A stretch of 64,000 nt of DNA from Chlorokybus atmophyticus (Eukaryota; Streptophyta; Chlorokybophyceae; Chlorokybales; Chlorokybaceae): positions 46,019 to 110,018 of the forward strand of contig RHPI01000026.1 of NCBI GenBank assembly GCA_009103225.1. Reading direction: 5' to 3'. Positions 32,957 through 45,032 of the stretch are shown here, in pieces. The position numbers and the translations under genes were made by a program. The notes under the pieces are model-generated. The model saw only the letters and a program-made list of their open reading frames with translations, ran no database searches and was not told the origin of the DNA. The stretch's first letter is position 1. Each line of letters begins with the position of its first letter.

Positions 32957-34330
32957 TCTGCAGAAAAGTTGCCGGCATTATCAGCATTGACCAGACGCAG
33001 CCTTTCGAAGATGCATGCCTGCCAATCTGCCGGCAACTCAGGCATGGCGCTGCTTGCTGCTATGCAGTATACAAAATCTAACCGAATAGGGGACCAACAT
33101 GGTGATGCATGCACCCAGCTTTGCTCATTAAATTCAACAAAACACCATTTTCCCGAGCATCCTTGCTTAGCAGGTTGCATTAGCTGCAACTACTGTCACA
33201 ACATGCAGTTGGCATGCTTTTACGCTGGCTTCAGCTACGTACAATCTTACCAGACTAGATTGCGTGCAGCGTCGATCTTCAACTGCACACTCACTGGAAG
33301 CCTGCAAACAAGCAGCTTCTCTGCCTGCACCTGGCACCTGTGGCAACCTTGCACGCGTCCTTTCTCCTACTGCAGAGCGGCCACTGCTGGCAAGCACAAC
33401 GCCGTTATGCTCACTGCTCACTTGCAGCTTACACGCCTTGCAGGAGCGCTAACCAATGGACGCTCAAATAGACGGAGCCACAGTGACTTTCTCTCGCCTC
33501 GCTCCACCGCCACCACCGCAGCTGCCGCTCGGCCAGACGAGCACAGAGATTAAGCGCAGAGGTGAGTGCAGGTTTGGTCTGGTGCAAGTTGAACCTCGCA
33601 GGGACTCACTGCCGTGGCAGAAGTGGCAGAAAATTGCCACGGTGGCAATTTGATAAAGTCTGCCCCCGTTAAGAGACTTTGCTCCAAGGATATCACCCCG
33701 TTTATGGCATAACAAATGAGATCACCACGTGACATAAGCGAAAGTTGATGGTCAAGCGAAAGTTCTTGATGTGAAGAGGCTCACAATATGATGAGAGTTG
33801 CGGTTACATCTTGTTTGCAACATATGGATAAAATTCTCTTGCCTTCTATGTGATACATGCGCGTCATCAATGTAAGACGTTTCAACATTTACATAAGCAA
33901 ACATTTGCTTAAATTCACATGCAACTCTGTTTTTTATCGACTGTCACGAAGTGAGCATCCATCCAGCGGCATTAGACAAGAAAGCTTAAATCTCAAAGCC
34001 ACTTAAGTCCGTAAGGCCACGTTTTTAACAACGTAATGTTACAGCGATTGGCTTATAAATTTGCAAATGCGATTGTTCAAACACGTTACACAAATGCGTT
34101 ATCATGCAGTTAAATATAAAAAACATTTATGTGTCGGAGTTCAACTAAAAACAATAAATTGCAACATATTTAGATCATAATCAACGTGGTACTAGATTAC
34201 AAATACAACAATTGCATTTTGCATGATTATAGGGTAAATTGGGCTTGGTATTTCACTTTAATGAGCGCAGATTAAAAATCTTTGCATTTATAAATGCCTT
34301 CAAAGCACCTCGTTAAAAAAGTGTGATTAT

Positions 34331-34396
<66 letters not shown>

Positions 34397-35159
34397 ACAT
34401 AATCAAGTAAATTGATGTACTCGTTAAAAAGATTCCGATAATAAGCAAACAAAGGCATAAGCTATTTTATTTATGATTGCATATACACCATACATTGAAG
34501 CTAATTTATTACAATATATGGTGTCCAGTACGTCCCATGCATAGCATGCAATGTCCACATTCCACAAGCGCATACACACAAGCACACAGCAGAGCTATGC
34601 AGCAAAAGTAAGGCCGGGCATCCACTAGTTAGCTGGTTAGCTAGTAGTGAACACTATATGCCATAGCTAAGTGCTTGTGTGCGGAGGGGATGGGAGGTGT
34701 CGTCGATCAGACAATGTAGCAGGCAAGCAAAAGCTACCTGGTGTGCACAGCCGCTGGTTAGCAGAGGTTGTCATAGGGAGCAGCCAGAGTATCCAAAGCA
34801 GCAACAGCACAGCAAGGCAGGTAAAGTCAGCGGGTGGGGCGGATGTGGTGCAGTGCTGCAATGTGTAAGTGGCGCCGCCTGTAGGTGTTTCCCCCGCGCT
34901 GGTGCTTGTATAAGACTGGTTTGCTGCTAGGTAAAGTGGCTGCAGGCAAAAGCAATGTCAACTATGGTAGCTTTGTAATGTAGGTCAATTAGATCAGGTC
35001 GGCACCAACAAGTAGCCAGCCCAATAATATCTCAGCAACATAAGTGCTAGGCCATGACCGACAATTGGTCCAGCACAGCAAGCATAGGCAACACACACGA
35101 CACAGTGTATGTGGGCAGCAAGCTGTGCCCCACACGTGGGGTAGTACACTTACCTGTAC
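32957..35159. other. Gene-poor stretch with microsatellite
   Basis: No reliable gene. A plus-strand segment at 33456-33560 (start MDAQIDGATVTFSRLAPPP, then a GTGAGT donor) could be a first exon but no partner was found. A perfect 21-base hairpin sequence (AAATTGCCAC and its inverse around one base) lies near 33636-33656. From 33750 to 34560 the DNA is AT-rich. Confidence 0.4.
34334..34395. repeat. (CT)n microsatellite
   Basis: About 62 bases of uninterrupted CT dinucleotide. Confidence 0.95.
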
Positions 35160-36495
35160 CTACCTGTTTTTTAATGATGCACACCGTCGTGCCATTAACA
35201 TGTAGAGTCGTTTGTAGGACACGCCATAAGTTTCGCCTTGCATCCTGTACATCTTTGCACATAGCTTAGCCAGTAAGGAATCCATAGCGTAACCATATGA
35301 CTGCACGTCCCATAGCAAATGTACCATTTCAATAATGAAGTGCTCACGCAAAGTGTATATGCGTGTAAACCTCACGAATGATGAAACAACCATACTTAGT
35401 TTTGCGAACTTGGCAGTGATTCTGTCCGGGTGGGGTGCTCTGCGACTTGAAAGAATGAACCGAAATGGGGCAGTGTTGAGCTTATTGTACACACGCGTGC
35501 ACAACTTAACAACTGGTGACTGAAACACAAGTAAGTCCTCGAAAAGAATACTGACACCACGTGCAGCCTCTGTTGGTGTCAGCATGTGCCTTGGGGAAAT
35601 GCCACCACATGGTGCTGCTGGGTCAAGATACATGCAAGCAGTCATTTCAGGCAAGTTCATCACAAACAAGTCATCAACATACCGCAACACGCTACGTGCA
35701 AACCAAAGCGCCAGAGGTTTTCGTCCCGCCGCGTATAGTTTGTGCGCAAAGTTCAACTCGTATGTTAGCAGGTCGTACTGAGCAATATATACCCCGACTT
35801 TATTGCCCATGCGGTATACCAATGACCTGACGGTGCAACTAAGCTTTGATTGTTTCCACAAACATGTTAGCAATTATTATTGCTACCTGTTTGTACCTCG
35901 GAGGTACTCAAGCATGGCATTCAAGCCGCTGTGAACACCCACATAATGCCTTCCCTCGTTACTGTTATACCCCTCACCCAGGTGTGGGTGACGATGCCTT
36001 CCTGAATGTTGATATGCAAGTGTATCTTACGGTGTGAACGATGCACGCAATTAAACACTCTGTTAACCAATGACTTCATGCTCACCATCAAATTAATATG
36101 CGCCAGGTTAGTGTATAACGTTGTTACATTTTAATGATTGCAGCATGAGGTGCTCACGCTTTTGTTGTGGGGTCCTCCTCGTGTTGATGTGCAATTGAAG
36201 CCGGGCAAAGCCTAGGGAGGCCTTCGATATCCAGCTTTGCAGCTGCTCCCCCAGCGCCTCACTCACTCGAAAACACAACAATGATATCAGTCATACTCTT
36301 GTACGACCTCGTCAGCAAGATAAATGCATCAGCCAAGGTCATAGCGCAAGCAGCGGCAATTGAACGTGGCTTAAGAGGACTCCTGTGCAATTTGATAGTT
36401 ATGTACAACTGCGGCACCCCCTCTTTAGTTGAAACAAAAGCCATGCGCGATGTTGTAAGCTTGGTGTCGGCCCAGCACGTCCTATATTGTGTCAT
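35160..36495 (-). pseudogene. Broken YVDD reverse transcriptase (retroelement)
   Basis: Two open blocks on the minus strand carry reverse-transcriptase features. The block at 36259-36495 includes PQLYITIKLHRSPLKPRSI, like the fingers motif with 'K-hydrophobic-H' and 'R-I' seen in Penelope-like and related elements. The block at 35160-35873 includes the catalytic FARSVLRYVDDLFVMN and, downstream, a helical region with FVRFTRIYTLREHFIIE and an SLLAKLCAKMYR tail typical of algal reverse transcriptases of this kind. The roughly 385 bases between them, where the first catalytic aspartate should be, contain stops in every frame, and no start or full-length frame exists. It is therefore a dead fragment. 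No terminal repeats or target-site duplication were found. Confidence 0.75.
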
Positions 36496-37620
36496 GTCAA
36501 ATTTTTGTATAATATATATTTAATATTAATAATAGTGCAATAACACTTGCTTTTTATGCACCGATCGTAATCATTCATACTAGTGCCCCGAAGCTTGCTT
36601 TACTTGCAATAAATCTGTAAACAATAGTGCCATAAAGCTTGCTTTGGTTGAAACAATGACATTGGCAAAAGCTGGTCCTGGAACCCACCTAGTACCTGAG
36701 ACTCCTTCCGGGAGCAGGACTAAGTACCTGATATTTTCATCCTCTTCCGTTTGGACAAAAGCAGGGTGTCCTGTGCTTCAAACCTGGGTGAGCCCTCGTC
36801 CTAGGACTCGTAGGTCTGTCCTTTCAGAATCAGTGAAGTCATGCGTAAAAAGGGCCACTCGGGCAGTGGGATGGATTCCAAGATGCAAATTTCAACCAAC
36901 GCATGCCCGTGCGTCACTTTCCGTGACGTCCGCGTCCGAACAGCAGACAGTCAGTGGGGCAAGGAATCCAGCATCTCTCGCTGACAGCTTTTGAAAGTTC
37001 AGACGGGCGGCGGGATCGCGATAAACACTTTCAAGCCCAGGACGCGGCCGTAAAACTGCCAATCCCCGCGGATATCAATCCCTCGCCGGGTTACTCTTGC
37101 CACGATACAACCAACGTCACCGACTGCGCTTTGACCGAGGAAGTTGCCAGGTTGACGCATCGCCACGGCAGCTTTCGCGGTCGCGAGACATTACCGCCGT
37201 TGGATATACATCACACGGCTGGACTGCTTCCACGGCCACGCTACAGTGACTAGCATCCGTTTGCGCGTGCGCGTCAGCAGACAGCGCGGCCTGTTGATAT
37301 CGCACTGGCGCCCGATATCAGCAGTAGAATGCTCCTTTGCAGATTCTTGTGTCCTTGTGATGCTTCGAAGGAATTTGGCGGGTGCAGCATCCAGCTGAGG
37401 CGGCGGTACAGGCGGCAGCGTCGTGGAGGTCGTTGGGGTGGTTGGCGCGGGAATCTGCTTGTTGCGTGACAGTTGATCAGTTGAGAGGCAGCGTAATTCG
37501 AAGCCTTCCCGCCATACGGCATGCTATGTGGGTTGGGGGTGCCACGTGTGAGCGCAGCTGGTAGCAGCGGACTGCCCTTGTGCTGGAAGCTACCTTTGAG
37601 CGTGGGCGGCGGTGGGGCAA
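36496..37620. other. Intergenic, upstream of Ycf45/SPD1-like gene
   Basis: No gene recognised. Becomes GC-richer towards 37300-37620, consistent with a promoter and 5' leader for the plus-strand gene. Short TA-rich repeats lie near 36510-36535. Confidence 0.4.
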
Positions 37621-40600
37621 ATGGCGTGCGCTGCGGTGGCGGCGGCGGTGGATGTGGGGCACTGGGTTCAGGGAGGTTTGTCAAAGGAGGCTGCTGGAGC
37701 GAGCAAGGGTGGCTTGGGACCGACGTTTGTAGGTAGGAGGGCTAAGCGGCCAGCCAGGGCAAGGCGATCTGCCACTTGGCGCTCAACGGCACTGCCGGCA
37801 TTGGCAGCCGCCGCTGCTGGACCGGCTGGTACAGGTGGCGGGCCTCCTCTTCCTCAGCCTCGCCCTCCTCGAGCGCATGTCCGACAGGTTGGTTGATGCT
37901 TGCATACAATGTACCAGTATGCGATCTTCCACCGGCATGCACAGTGAAATAGTCAGCCCACCTGCGATTGCCACCCCTCACCATGCCATGCTTCACGATC
38001 TAGCATGTCTTGCTGGGCACGCTATTGCACAGCTAGCGATGATCATCTCGCGCTTTAACCCAGAACAGGCACACAGGCAAACAGATGTGTGTGGGGCACA
38101 CTCAACAGTCATTGTTTCCTTTGGGTTGATGCATCGACATTAGTGCTGACGATCTAGCATGCCTTGCTCCGCGAATCAGCCATTATGTCCAGTTTGCTGA
38201 CACCAGGTGTATGTTCTGCACGCCACTGCATGATGTGTGAGCAACGGACAGTTTTCACGCTGGGCTTGTTGCTGAAGGTCTGCACTGAGTTACAAGACAA
38301 TAATAGGATTGCAAACTCGTACCGTGTGCTAGCGTCAGCAGCTTGTAGCTGTTGCAACTGTGCATACTTCGTCAGGTCGCTACCAATGGCACAGAGTTGA
38401 TAGCGTATGCTGAGGATCCAAGCGATGATGAAGGTGCAGCCGCTTGGCATCACAACAGTGCTGCCGTTGGCATCGAGGTGGAGGTGACTGTCGATGAGGA
38501 GGAAGGGGACCTTGCTCCTGCTTCCATTAGCAAGACGACGACTTCAGCTACCTTCGCTGTACCAGTAGCCAGCGGCTTCAACAACAAGGTAGTTTCACGT
38601 TGGTTGGAGACCCACAGGGTGATTGCAGTGGTAGTGAGCTGATGTTGTCTTCAGCGTTAAGTGTCAGCTTGCGCCTCATACCGCAATCTCCTGGCAAGCG
38701 AAGTATTCTTATAGGCTGTAGTCATTCAACATCCAGGCTGTTATTGTATGCTGCATTGTTCCAACTGCAGGCAGTTCAAGCATTGTCGCAATTGGGGCAA
38801 GTTCTAATCGCAAGCACTCATGATTGCATTTCGCACAGTCAGCAGGACTGCACTGGTTCACAAGTAGTTTATGTATGTCTTTTGGTATACTTACAGGAGC
38901 TGCGCAAGCTGTTGAAGTTGCTGCCATTGGAAGTGCGTCAACGCCTTGACAATCATCCTGATTTGGAGGAACTGATTGAGGTACAGTACATGTTCATTAT
39001 TATTCAAAACGCAGCATATTATGTGCTCATACCTACATACTTTGCGTAGATTGTTTTGGACTTGGGAAGGCAGCCCATTGCAAGGTTTCCCAGTGGTGAT
39101 GAAGTTCTCGGGAACAACCCTGTAACACTACAAGACCTGCAGTATGCGATTGAGAAGGTGAGGCTTGCTGCTACTGGCATGACGCTCCTGTTTATTGCCA
39201 AATGTGGAAAATGCGGTGCATGCCTGACCTTGAGCTGCATGTGGTAGGTTGGCGACTTTGGGGAGGACAATAGGGCAGGCATTGATAGAACGCTGCATCG
39301 CATTAGTGCTATTCGGAATAGGCGGGGACGGGTAGTGGGGCTAACATGCAGAGTAGGCCGAGCGATCAAGGGCTCTGCTGCAATGGTCCGTGACCTTGTT
39401 GAAACTGGCTCCTCGCTGCTGCTTATGGGCAGACCAGGTTTGTGGTGTTGTCACAACGAGACAGAGACACACAGACATGTGAGGGTCCCAAACCCACCAG
39501 TTGTACTTGGTATTGGCAGGTGTGGGCAAGACAACAGCCATCCGTGAAATTGCTCGCTTGCTAGCAGATGACTATGGACGACGCGTTGTCATCGTTGACA
39601 CCTCAAATGAGATTGGTGGAGATGGTGATATTCCTCATCCTGGCGTGGGGCGAGCTCGACGCATGCAGGTGACCATCTCATTGCCAGCCATAGCGCTTAG
39701 TGGCATGTCTGTAGCTATAGCATTGCGGTGCTATCGCTTGCTATCAAGGTGTTGTTGTGATGCTGACCTAAAGTTACATGTCATGCGTACAGGTTCCCTC
39801 ACCTGAGCTGCAGCACCAGGTCATGATAGAAGCTGTTGAGAACCACATGCCACAGGTACTGCACATCCCTGCACCACCACCACCACCAAACAGCACCATG
39901 TCCCGCGCACCAGTTCTTCACACACAATGTTTTTCTCCAATCAGGTCATTGTTATCGATGAGATTGGCACGGAATTGGAGTGCCTGGCTGCACGAACAAT
40001 TGCACAGCGAGGTGTGCAGCTGGTAGCCACTGCACATGGAAACACCATAGATAACCTGATCAAGAACCCCTCCCTGCAAGACCTCGTTGGTGGCATTGCG
40101 TAAGTCGTTTTTGCCCGTGTTGCATTGCTCAAGGTCTTCTACTCATACCTTGACACAAGGCGTGGCATTGCAGGAGTGTCACTCTTGGCGATGAGGAAGC
40201 GCGCAGGAGAGGTGTACAAAAGAGTGTGTTGGAGCGAAAGGCTCCGCCAACTTTCACTTGCGCAGTTGAGATGATAGAAACAAAGAGCTGGAGGGTGCAC
40301 ACCAGTGTTGCGCAAACTGTTGATTCGCTTCTCAGCAGCAATATCCCGAGAGTGGAGGTACTTGCACTCGCATTCTCAGTGGCAGCTGCCACGTTCATCT
40401 GCCTTGCTGTAGGTCATATGCAATCTGCTTCTGATGTAAGGAACAACGTGTACTCCGCATTGATGTGAGTTCATTGGTGCACCCATGGAGGGGCAGGGGA
40501 AAATTGACATCTCAGATTGACTGAGCTGCATACTTGGGCTGTGATACTCATGGTGTATGGTTGCAGGTCCGTACCATGACAGATGATAATAACATCACAG

Positions 40601-41449
40601 TATCCAATGAAGATTGGATGCCATGGGATGGGCTGAAGGATGCAGAGCGGCTGAACGGACGCTTGACCAGCAGCTTGAGTGGCAGGCTAAGCGCATATAG
40701 CCCTGGCAGGGAGTTTTCCGCACCTGCTGCACCACCTGCTGCAGACATTCCTCGTCCTAATGGCGTGGCGCCCCCAGCCTTGCAGTTGTTCACTTATTCT
40801 ATCAGTGAAGAAGCGCTTGAGCAGGTGTGCTCAATTATGTACATGCTGCAAAGCTTGTGCATGCATACGATGTAGTGTGCCATAGCACGCCATGACTGTT
40901 CTTAGCGTGGACATTGTTCAGGTGGTTGACGCTCTTGGCATGGGAGACGCTATCTGCTTGACCGATGATATCAACTCGGCAGATGCTGTCCTGGCCTTGC
41001 GCTCCAGATTAAGGCAGAACACATGGGTTAGGGAGACTGCCAGGGAGAGGTCGCTGCCAATCTACGCAATCAAGGCCAACACGATGGCGCAGATGGTTCG
41101 CGCAGTGCGAACAATTCTAGGCATTGACCCGTCTGCAGGCAGTGCGTTTGGGTCTTCTACAGATTCGCCGCTGGTCCCAAGGGCTACTGCAGAGGATGAG
41201 ATTGATGCCTTGGAGGAGGCGCGCCTCGTTGTCGAGCAGATAGTCATTCCCAAAAGCCAGCCTGCTGAGCTGTTGCCGAGGTCGCAGGAGATAATGCACC
41301 TGCAAATGAAGCTTGTTGAGGGCTACCAGCTTCGGTGTGAGCTTTGCGGACATGAGCCCAACTGCAGACTGCGGATTCTGCCAGCATTTGAGCAAGTGAA
41401 TGGCGTGCATGGCGGTGCTGTCTCTGATGCACAGGGCGTTGGTGCCTAG
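37621..41449 (+). CDS. ycf45: Ycf45/SPD1-like P-loop NTPase
   Basis: P-loop NTPase of the Ycf45 type (SpoIIIAA-like AAA core), encoded in plastids of some algae and in the nucleus of land plants, where SEEDLING PLASTID DEVELOPMENT 1 is needed for early chloroplast development. Eleven exons join in phase: 37621-37887, 38376-38588, 38899-38979, 39050-39157, 39248-39437, 39520-39668, 39793-39855, 39945-40099, 40174-40357, 40567-40824 and 40922-41449, giving 731 residues. The first about 89 residues are Ala/Arg/Pro-rich and transit-like. The core runs from [13 protein letters not shown], with Walker A GRPGVGKTT split by an intron (39437/39520), [16 protein letters not shown], Walker [13 protein letters not shown] and [19 protein letters not shown] Pro/Ala linker follows, then a C-terminal region ending with [17 protein letters not shown], an R3H-like nucleic-acid-binding area. 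All catalytic motifs are intact. Confidence 0.93.
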
Positions 41450-42685
41450 CTGCTGCTCACTTCTATGGAGCCTTTACCTTGGGGTTCATCCATGACATTG
41501 ATATACAGCCACAGCTGCACATTGTTGACGAGCCAGTTGTGAATACACCCCGTAGAGTAGTTGCTTGCGTCCTTGGCTCACGCTGCTGTGTCGCAATAGC
41601 TGGCCAGTTAGCACATAGCACTGCATTCTTGTACAGGCAGTTGGATTCTGGTTAGGTGGGAGGTAGGGGTTGCAGCTTTGGTATTGGTTGGCAGTCATGC
41701 CAATGCGCTTGGTATGCACTCGCCAACTTGACTTGGTAATAACCATATTCATGTTCTGCAACACATGGTGTGGCATTGATTACACCAACCTATTCTGATT
41801 GCGTCTTAAAACTTGTGCAAGCAATGCAATACATGCAGCTGGGTGTGGTGGTAACAGACTGCGCGTTCTAACCTGCCGAATGCAGCCGCTAGATTGCCAG
41901 TGACAGTGATGGCTACTGAAGCAGCAATGGTGGCCGCTGGGCTTGAGGCTGTAGCCATTGTCAAGACCAGTCGTACTTGCTGCAGCGTGCCGTGGACATG
42001 GCTGAAGCGCTGGTGCTGATGCTGGCAGGTGATCCCTGCTCCTTGCTACCGTTCTCCCCTTCCCCTAGCCCCCTCCCTTCCTCGCTTGCGTCTAGCTAGC
42101 AGACGGCCCCCCACCCCGAGTTGATGCTGCTGCTGTGTTGTGATGCCTTTGCACTGCTGCATATAATGCCATTTGCCTTGCCCTGTATCACGGCCCCTCG
42201 ACTGTTGTGCCTTATGCATGTAGTAGGGTAATGTACAAATGCAACTGTCGTATGATGGCTTTGTGGAGGTGCTACTCCCACGGTGGGTCTTACAAGGTGG
42301 TAGGTCGCTTTCCCGTACAAGCAGCAGGGGCCAATTGCAACTTGACATCGACATTGGGGGCAGATTGTGCAACAAGACAAGGCGAAGTAGGGAGGGTTAG
42401 GAAGGTGATGAACCCAACATCAATGTCTAAATCATTAGTAAGGTGCATGCAAACCAAGCAAATGTCAATCACTTTATGCTGTTGTGACAATGTTGTTGCA
42501 ACGAAGTATTACATTGTCATTACAGCTACTCAACTTGCGCAGTAAGTCTGACAGGCAACCATCTGGTGACACGCTTTATAGTACAGCCACACGCGGCCCC
42601 TTCAGGGACCCTCTAGGGGTACAACACAGTAATAGCTAGTTATAGTCTAGATACTAACAAACGAACACTTCAACAACGCATCCCA
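41450..42685. other. Intergenic with a possible coding relic
   Basis: Between convergent genes. Around 41885-42030, plus-strand frames read MATEAAMVAAGLEAVAIVKT and, one frame over, LLQRAVDMAEALVLMLAG before a possible GTGATC donor. This looks like a frameshifted exon relic, but no partners were found. Otherwise no gene. Confidence 0.35.
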
Positions 42686-45032
42686 TCATGAGCTTTCACG
42701 AGGTGTGAAGCCAAAGGAGGCAACTTGTTTACTGTGAATGGAGGAAGGAGACAGTGCGGCAACTTGGCAAGCAGAATCCATGGCGCTGGCCTCAACCTCC
42801 ATGGGTTGCAAGCCACTTGAATTGTCCCCTTCCTTGTTGATGTTGTGGACAGCAATTGCGTTTGTGCCAGCTGCCGTACAGGATGTTGACGGTGCAGCAG
42901 CCTGGTCAGCAATAAGTGAGGTTGAGGTAGGGTCTGATGGAGGTGAAGGCAAATGCTGGATAGACAACAATGGCTCCAGAGTTGTGGTTGCCTCCAGAAG
43001 TGCAATGGGTGGCTGAGCTGGTTGCTGCTGTGAAGGTGACAAGGATATAGGTGCTACGGTTACGGAGCTGTCTCGTTGGGCATCTGAATTTGCCACCCAT
43101 GCATCTGATGAAGCGGCTGGTGTGGTGTTGACATGCGAACCAGGATCACTGACTGAGGCTGGCAGGGCGTCGGTAGCAGCCGCAGCTTGTTGAAAGGGAC
43201 GTTCAGGTTCTGGCGGCTGGAGAGGTGAAACGCATGGTGCAGCTGTGTCCGGAATGCGTGGCGGAGATGAGCCTTGTGCATCGGGTGATGGCGAGGGGAG
43301 TGCTCCGGCTGGTGCTGCGTGGTCAACTGGAGAGGGCTTTGGTGTCAGCAGCTGGATGTCCTCCTCCAGCTTTGCCAACTGCCACGCAACACAACATGCC
43401 ATACACATGAGCCATGCCTTGGTGCAAGTTTCGACATTGATGTGCACATGAAGTCGCATAATGAATGGTTGATAGTTGTGATGACCACTCAGGAAGACTG
43501 AGGTGATGTGCATGCAAAGAGAATCTCTTGTCAATGAGCACAAAACTGCAAGCAAAATGTACATAGCATACCTGTGCAGCACCGCAGTTCATGTCCTGCA
43601 TAAGGTGGATGAACCCTTGGTAGCATTCAACTGGAGGCGGGGTTGTTGCATAACATCGAATGGCGTGATGCCTATAAGCGCAAAACACAATGTTAGCCAC
43701 ACGCCTCGATCAGTCACTGCATACAATGGATTGAGGCACATGACACTACGCACCGGAAGATTTCCCAGGAGCGACTGAGGCAAGCAGCAGCCTCATCCCC
43801 ACGACCTCGTCCCCAATAGAAGCGAGCCATGTGCAACAGGGCCTTGCCGACCTGTGATAAGCGCACAGCCACGATGTTAGCTTGCAACTCGCCAGCTAGC
43901 CTTTGTGAGTTGTTCATGCAAGAGCTTGCAGAAAAAAAAATGACAGCAAGTTCTCAGATGAAGTGCAGCTTATTGATGCAGCTGAGCCCTCACCTCAGGG
44001 TGAAATGAGCCCCGGGATTTCTCTAGTGCTTGCAGCGCGCGAATGTAAAGCGGCTCTTCATCAATAACGCCACCAGTCAACATTTTTGGAGCAAGTTTGC
44101 CAGCTGTAGAGCTAGACAACAAATGTACCATGTTAGCACATTCAGTGGCAGACAACTTACCAACAAAGATCAGCAACAAGCAGGTGCACAGCCTATCGCA
44201 TATTAAGCAGAGACTTGGTACAGTGCACTGAACACTGATCACGTAGATGGCCGCGTGGTCAGCATGTGCGCAGAACACCAGTAGCGCGCAAGCCACACAC
44301 TTCACATAGCTGCTGCCGAAATACGTACCTGCTACTTCTGTAAGGGTGAAACCGAGAAGACTCCTCCCGCTCCCCACCATTCGCTGTGCTGGCATGCAAG
44401 GCCTTGCTGGCTTCAGGATCGCCGCAAGCCGATGTCCGTGTTGGTGATGATGTTGTCGCAGTCTCTTCTGATGAAGCATCTGGCATGCGGCACAAACATC
44501 AATGTTTGAAACAGAAAACGCGCATATTGCTGCACAAGCTGAAGCTTACGCAAGCAGTGTGCACTCCGTCAATTTTGACTGGGAACCGCAACTGTGTCAC
44601 TACACACTACTGTGTCACAACATTTGCAAACAAAGCAATCACCCTTGACAATTTTGTACAGAGCACTATACAAAATGATGAAATCTGCCCTGGAACCTAT
44701 CGTGAGTGGACTGCTGCATGTGTAGACATGCAGCGAGAGCAGCCACGTAAGCAAAAGTACTCACCTGCCACATCATTGCTGCCGTTTTGCTGCCGCCTTC
44801 CAACTCGAGCCTGCTTCTCCCTGCCCCTGCTTGTGCCCGCTTCCCCGCCTTCACCTGCTGCAGCCTCAAGCAGCAACGCCAGTCGAGCATCATTTGTACT
44901 ACTCTGCTGCTGCTGCTGCCGGGTCCGCCGTCGCTGGCGCTGCTGTGCAGGTTGCTGCGTTCGCTGCTGGCGCGCTTCCTCCTCCGAGTCACCGCGAGTG
45001 CGGGGCTTGCGAGGAACCATTGTGGCAGGCAT
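42686..45032 (-). CDS. TPR-like protein with disordered ends
   Basis: Six minus-strand exons join in phase: 44765-45032, 44329-44479, 43994-44111, 43754-43851, 43572-43671 and 42686-43378, giving 475 residues. The N-terminus is basic and Gln-rich (RQQRTQQPAQQRQRRRTRQQ), followed by an acidic Ser/Thr/Ala stretch. The middle exons carry a helix-turn-helix pattern like kinesin-light-chain TPRs: EPLYIRALQALEKSRGSFHPE, then GKALLHMARFYWGRGRGDEA and AACLSRSWEIF. After CYQGFIHLMQDMNCGAAQ and KLEEDIQLL comes a last exon rich in Pro/Ser/Ala/Thr. Function is not recognised; a scaffold role is the usual guess for such proteins. Two ATGs, four codons apart, could start it (45032 and 45020). Confidence 0.8.

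Noticed and set aside
32729-33553. 274-codon open frame on the plus strand
   Set aside because: It is antisense to the first PLAC8 exon and its product is unlike any protein. The minus strand gives the CCxxxxCPC signature in phase.
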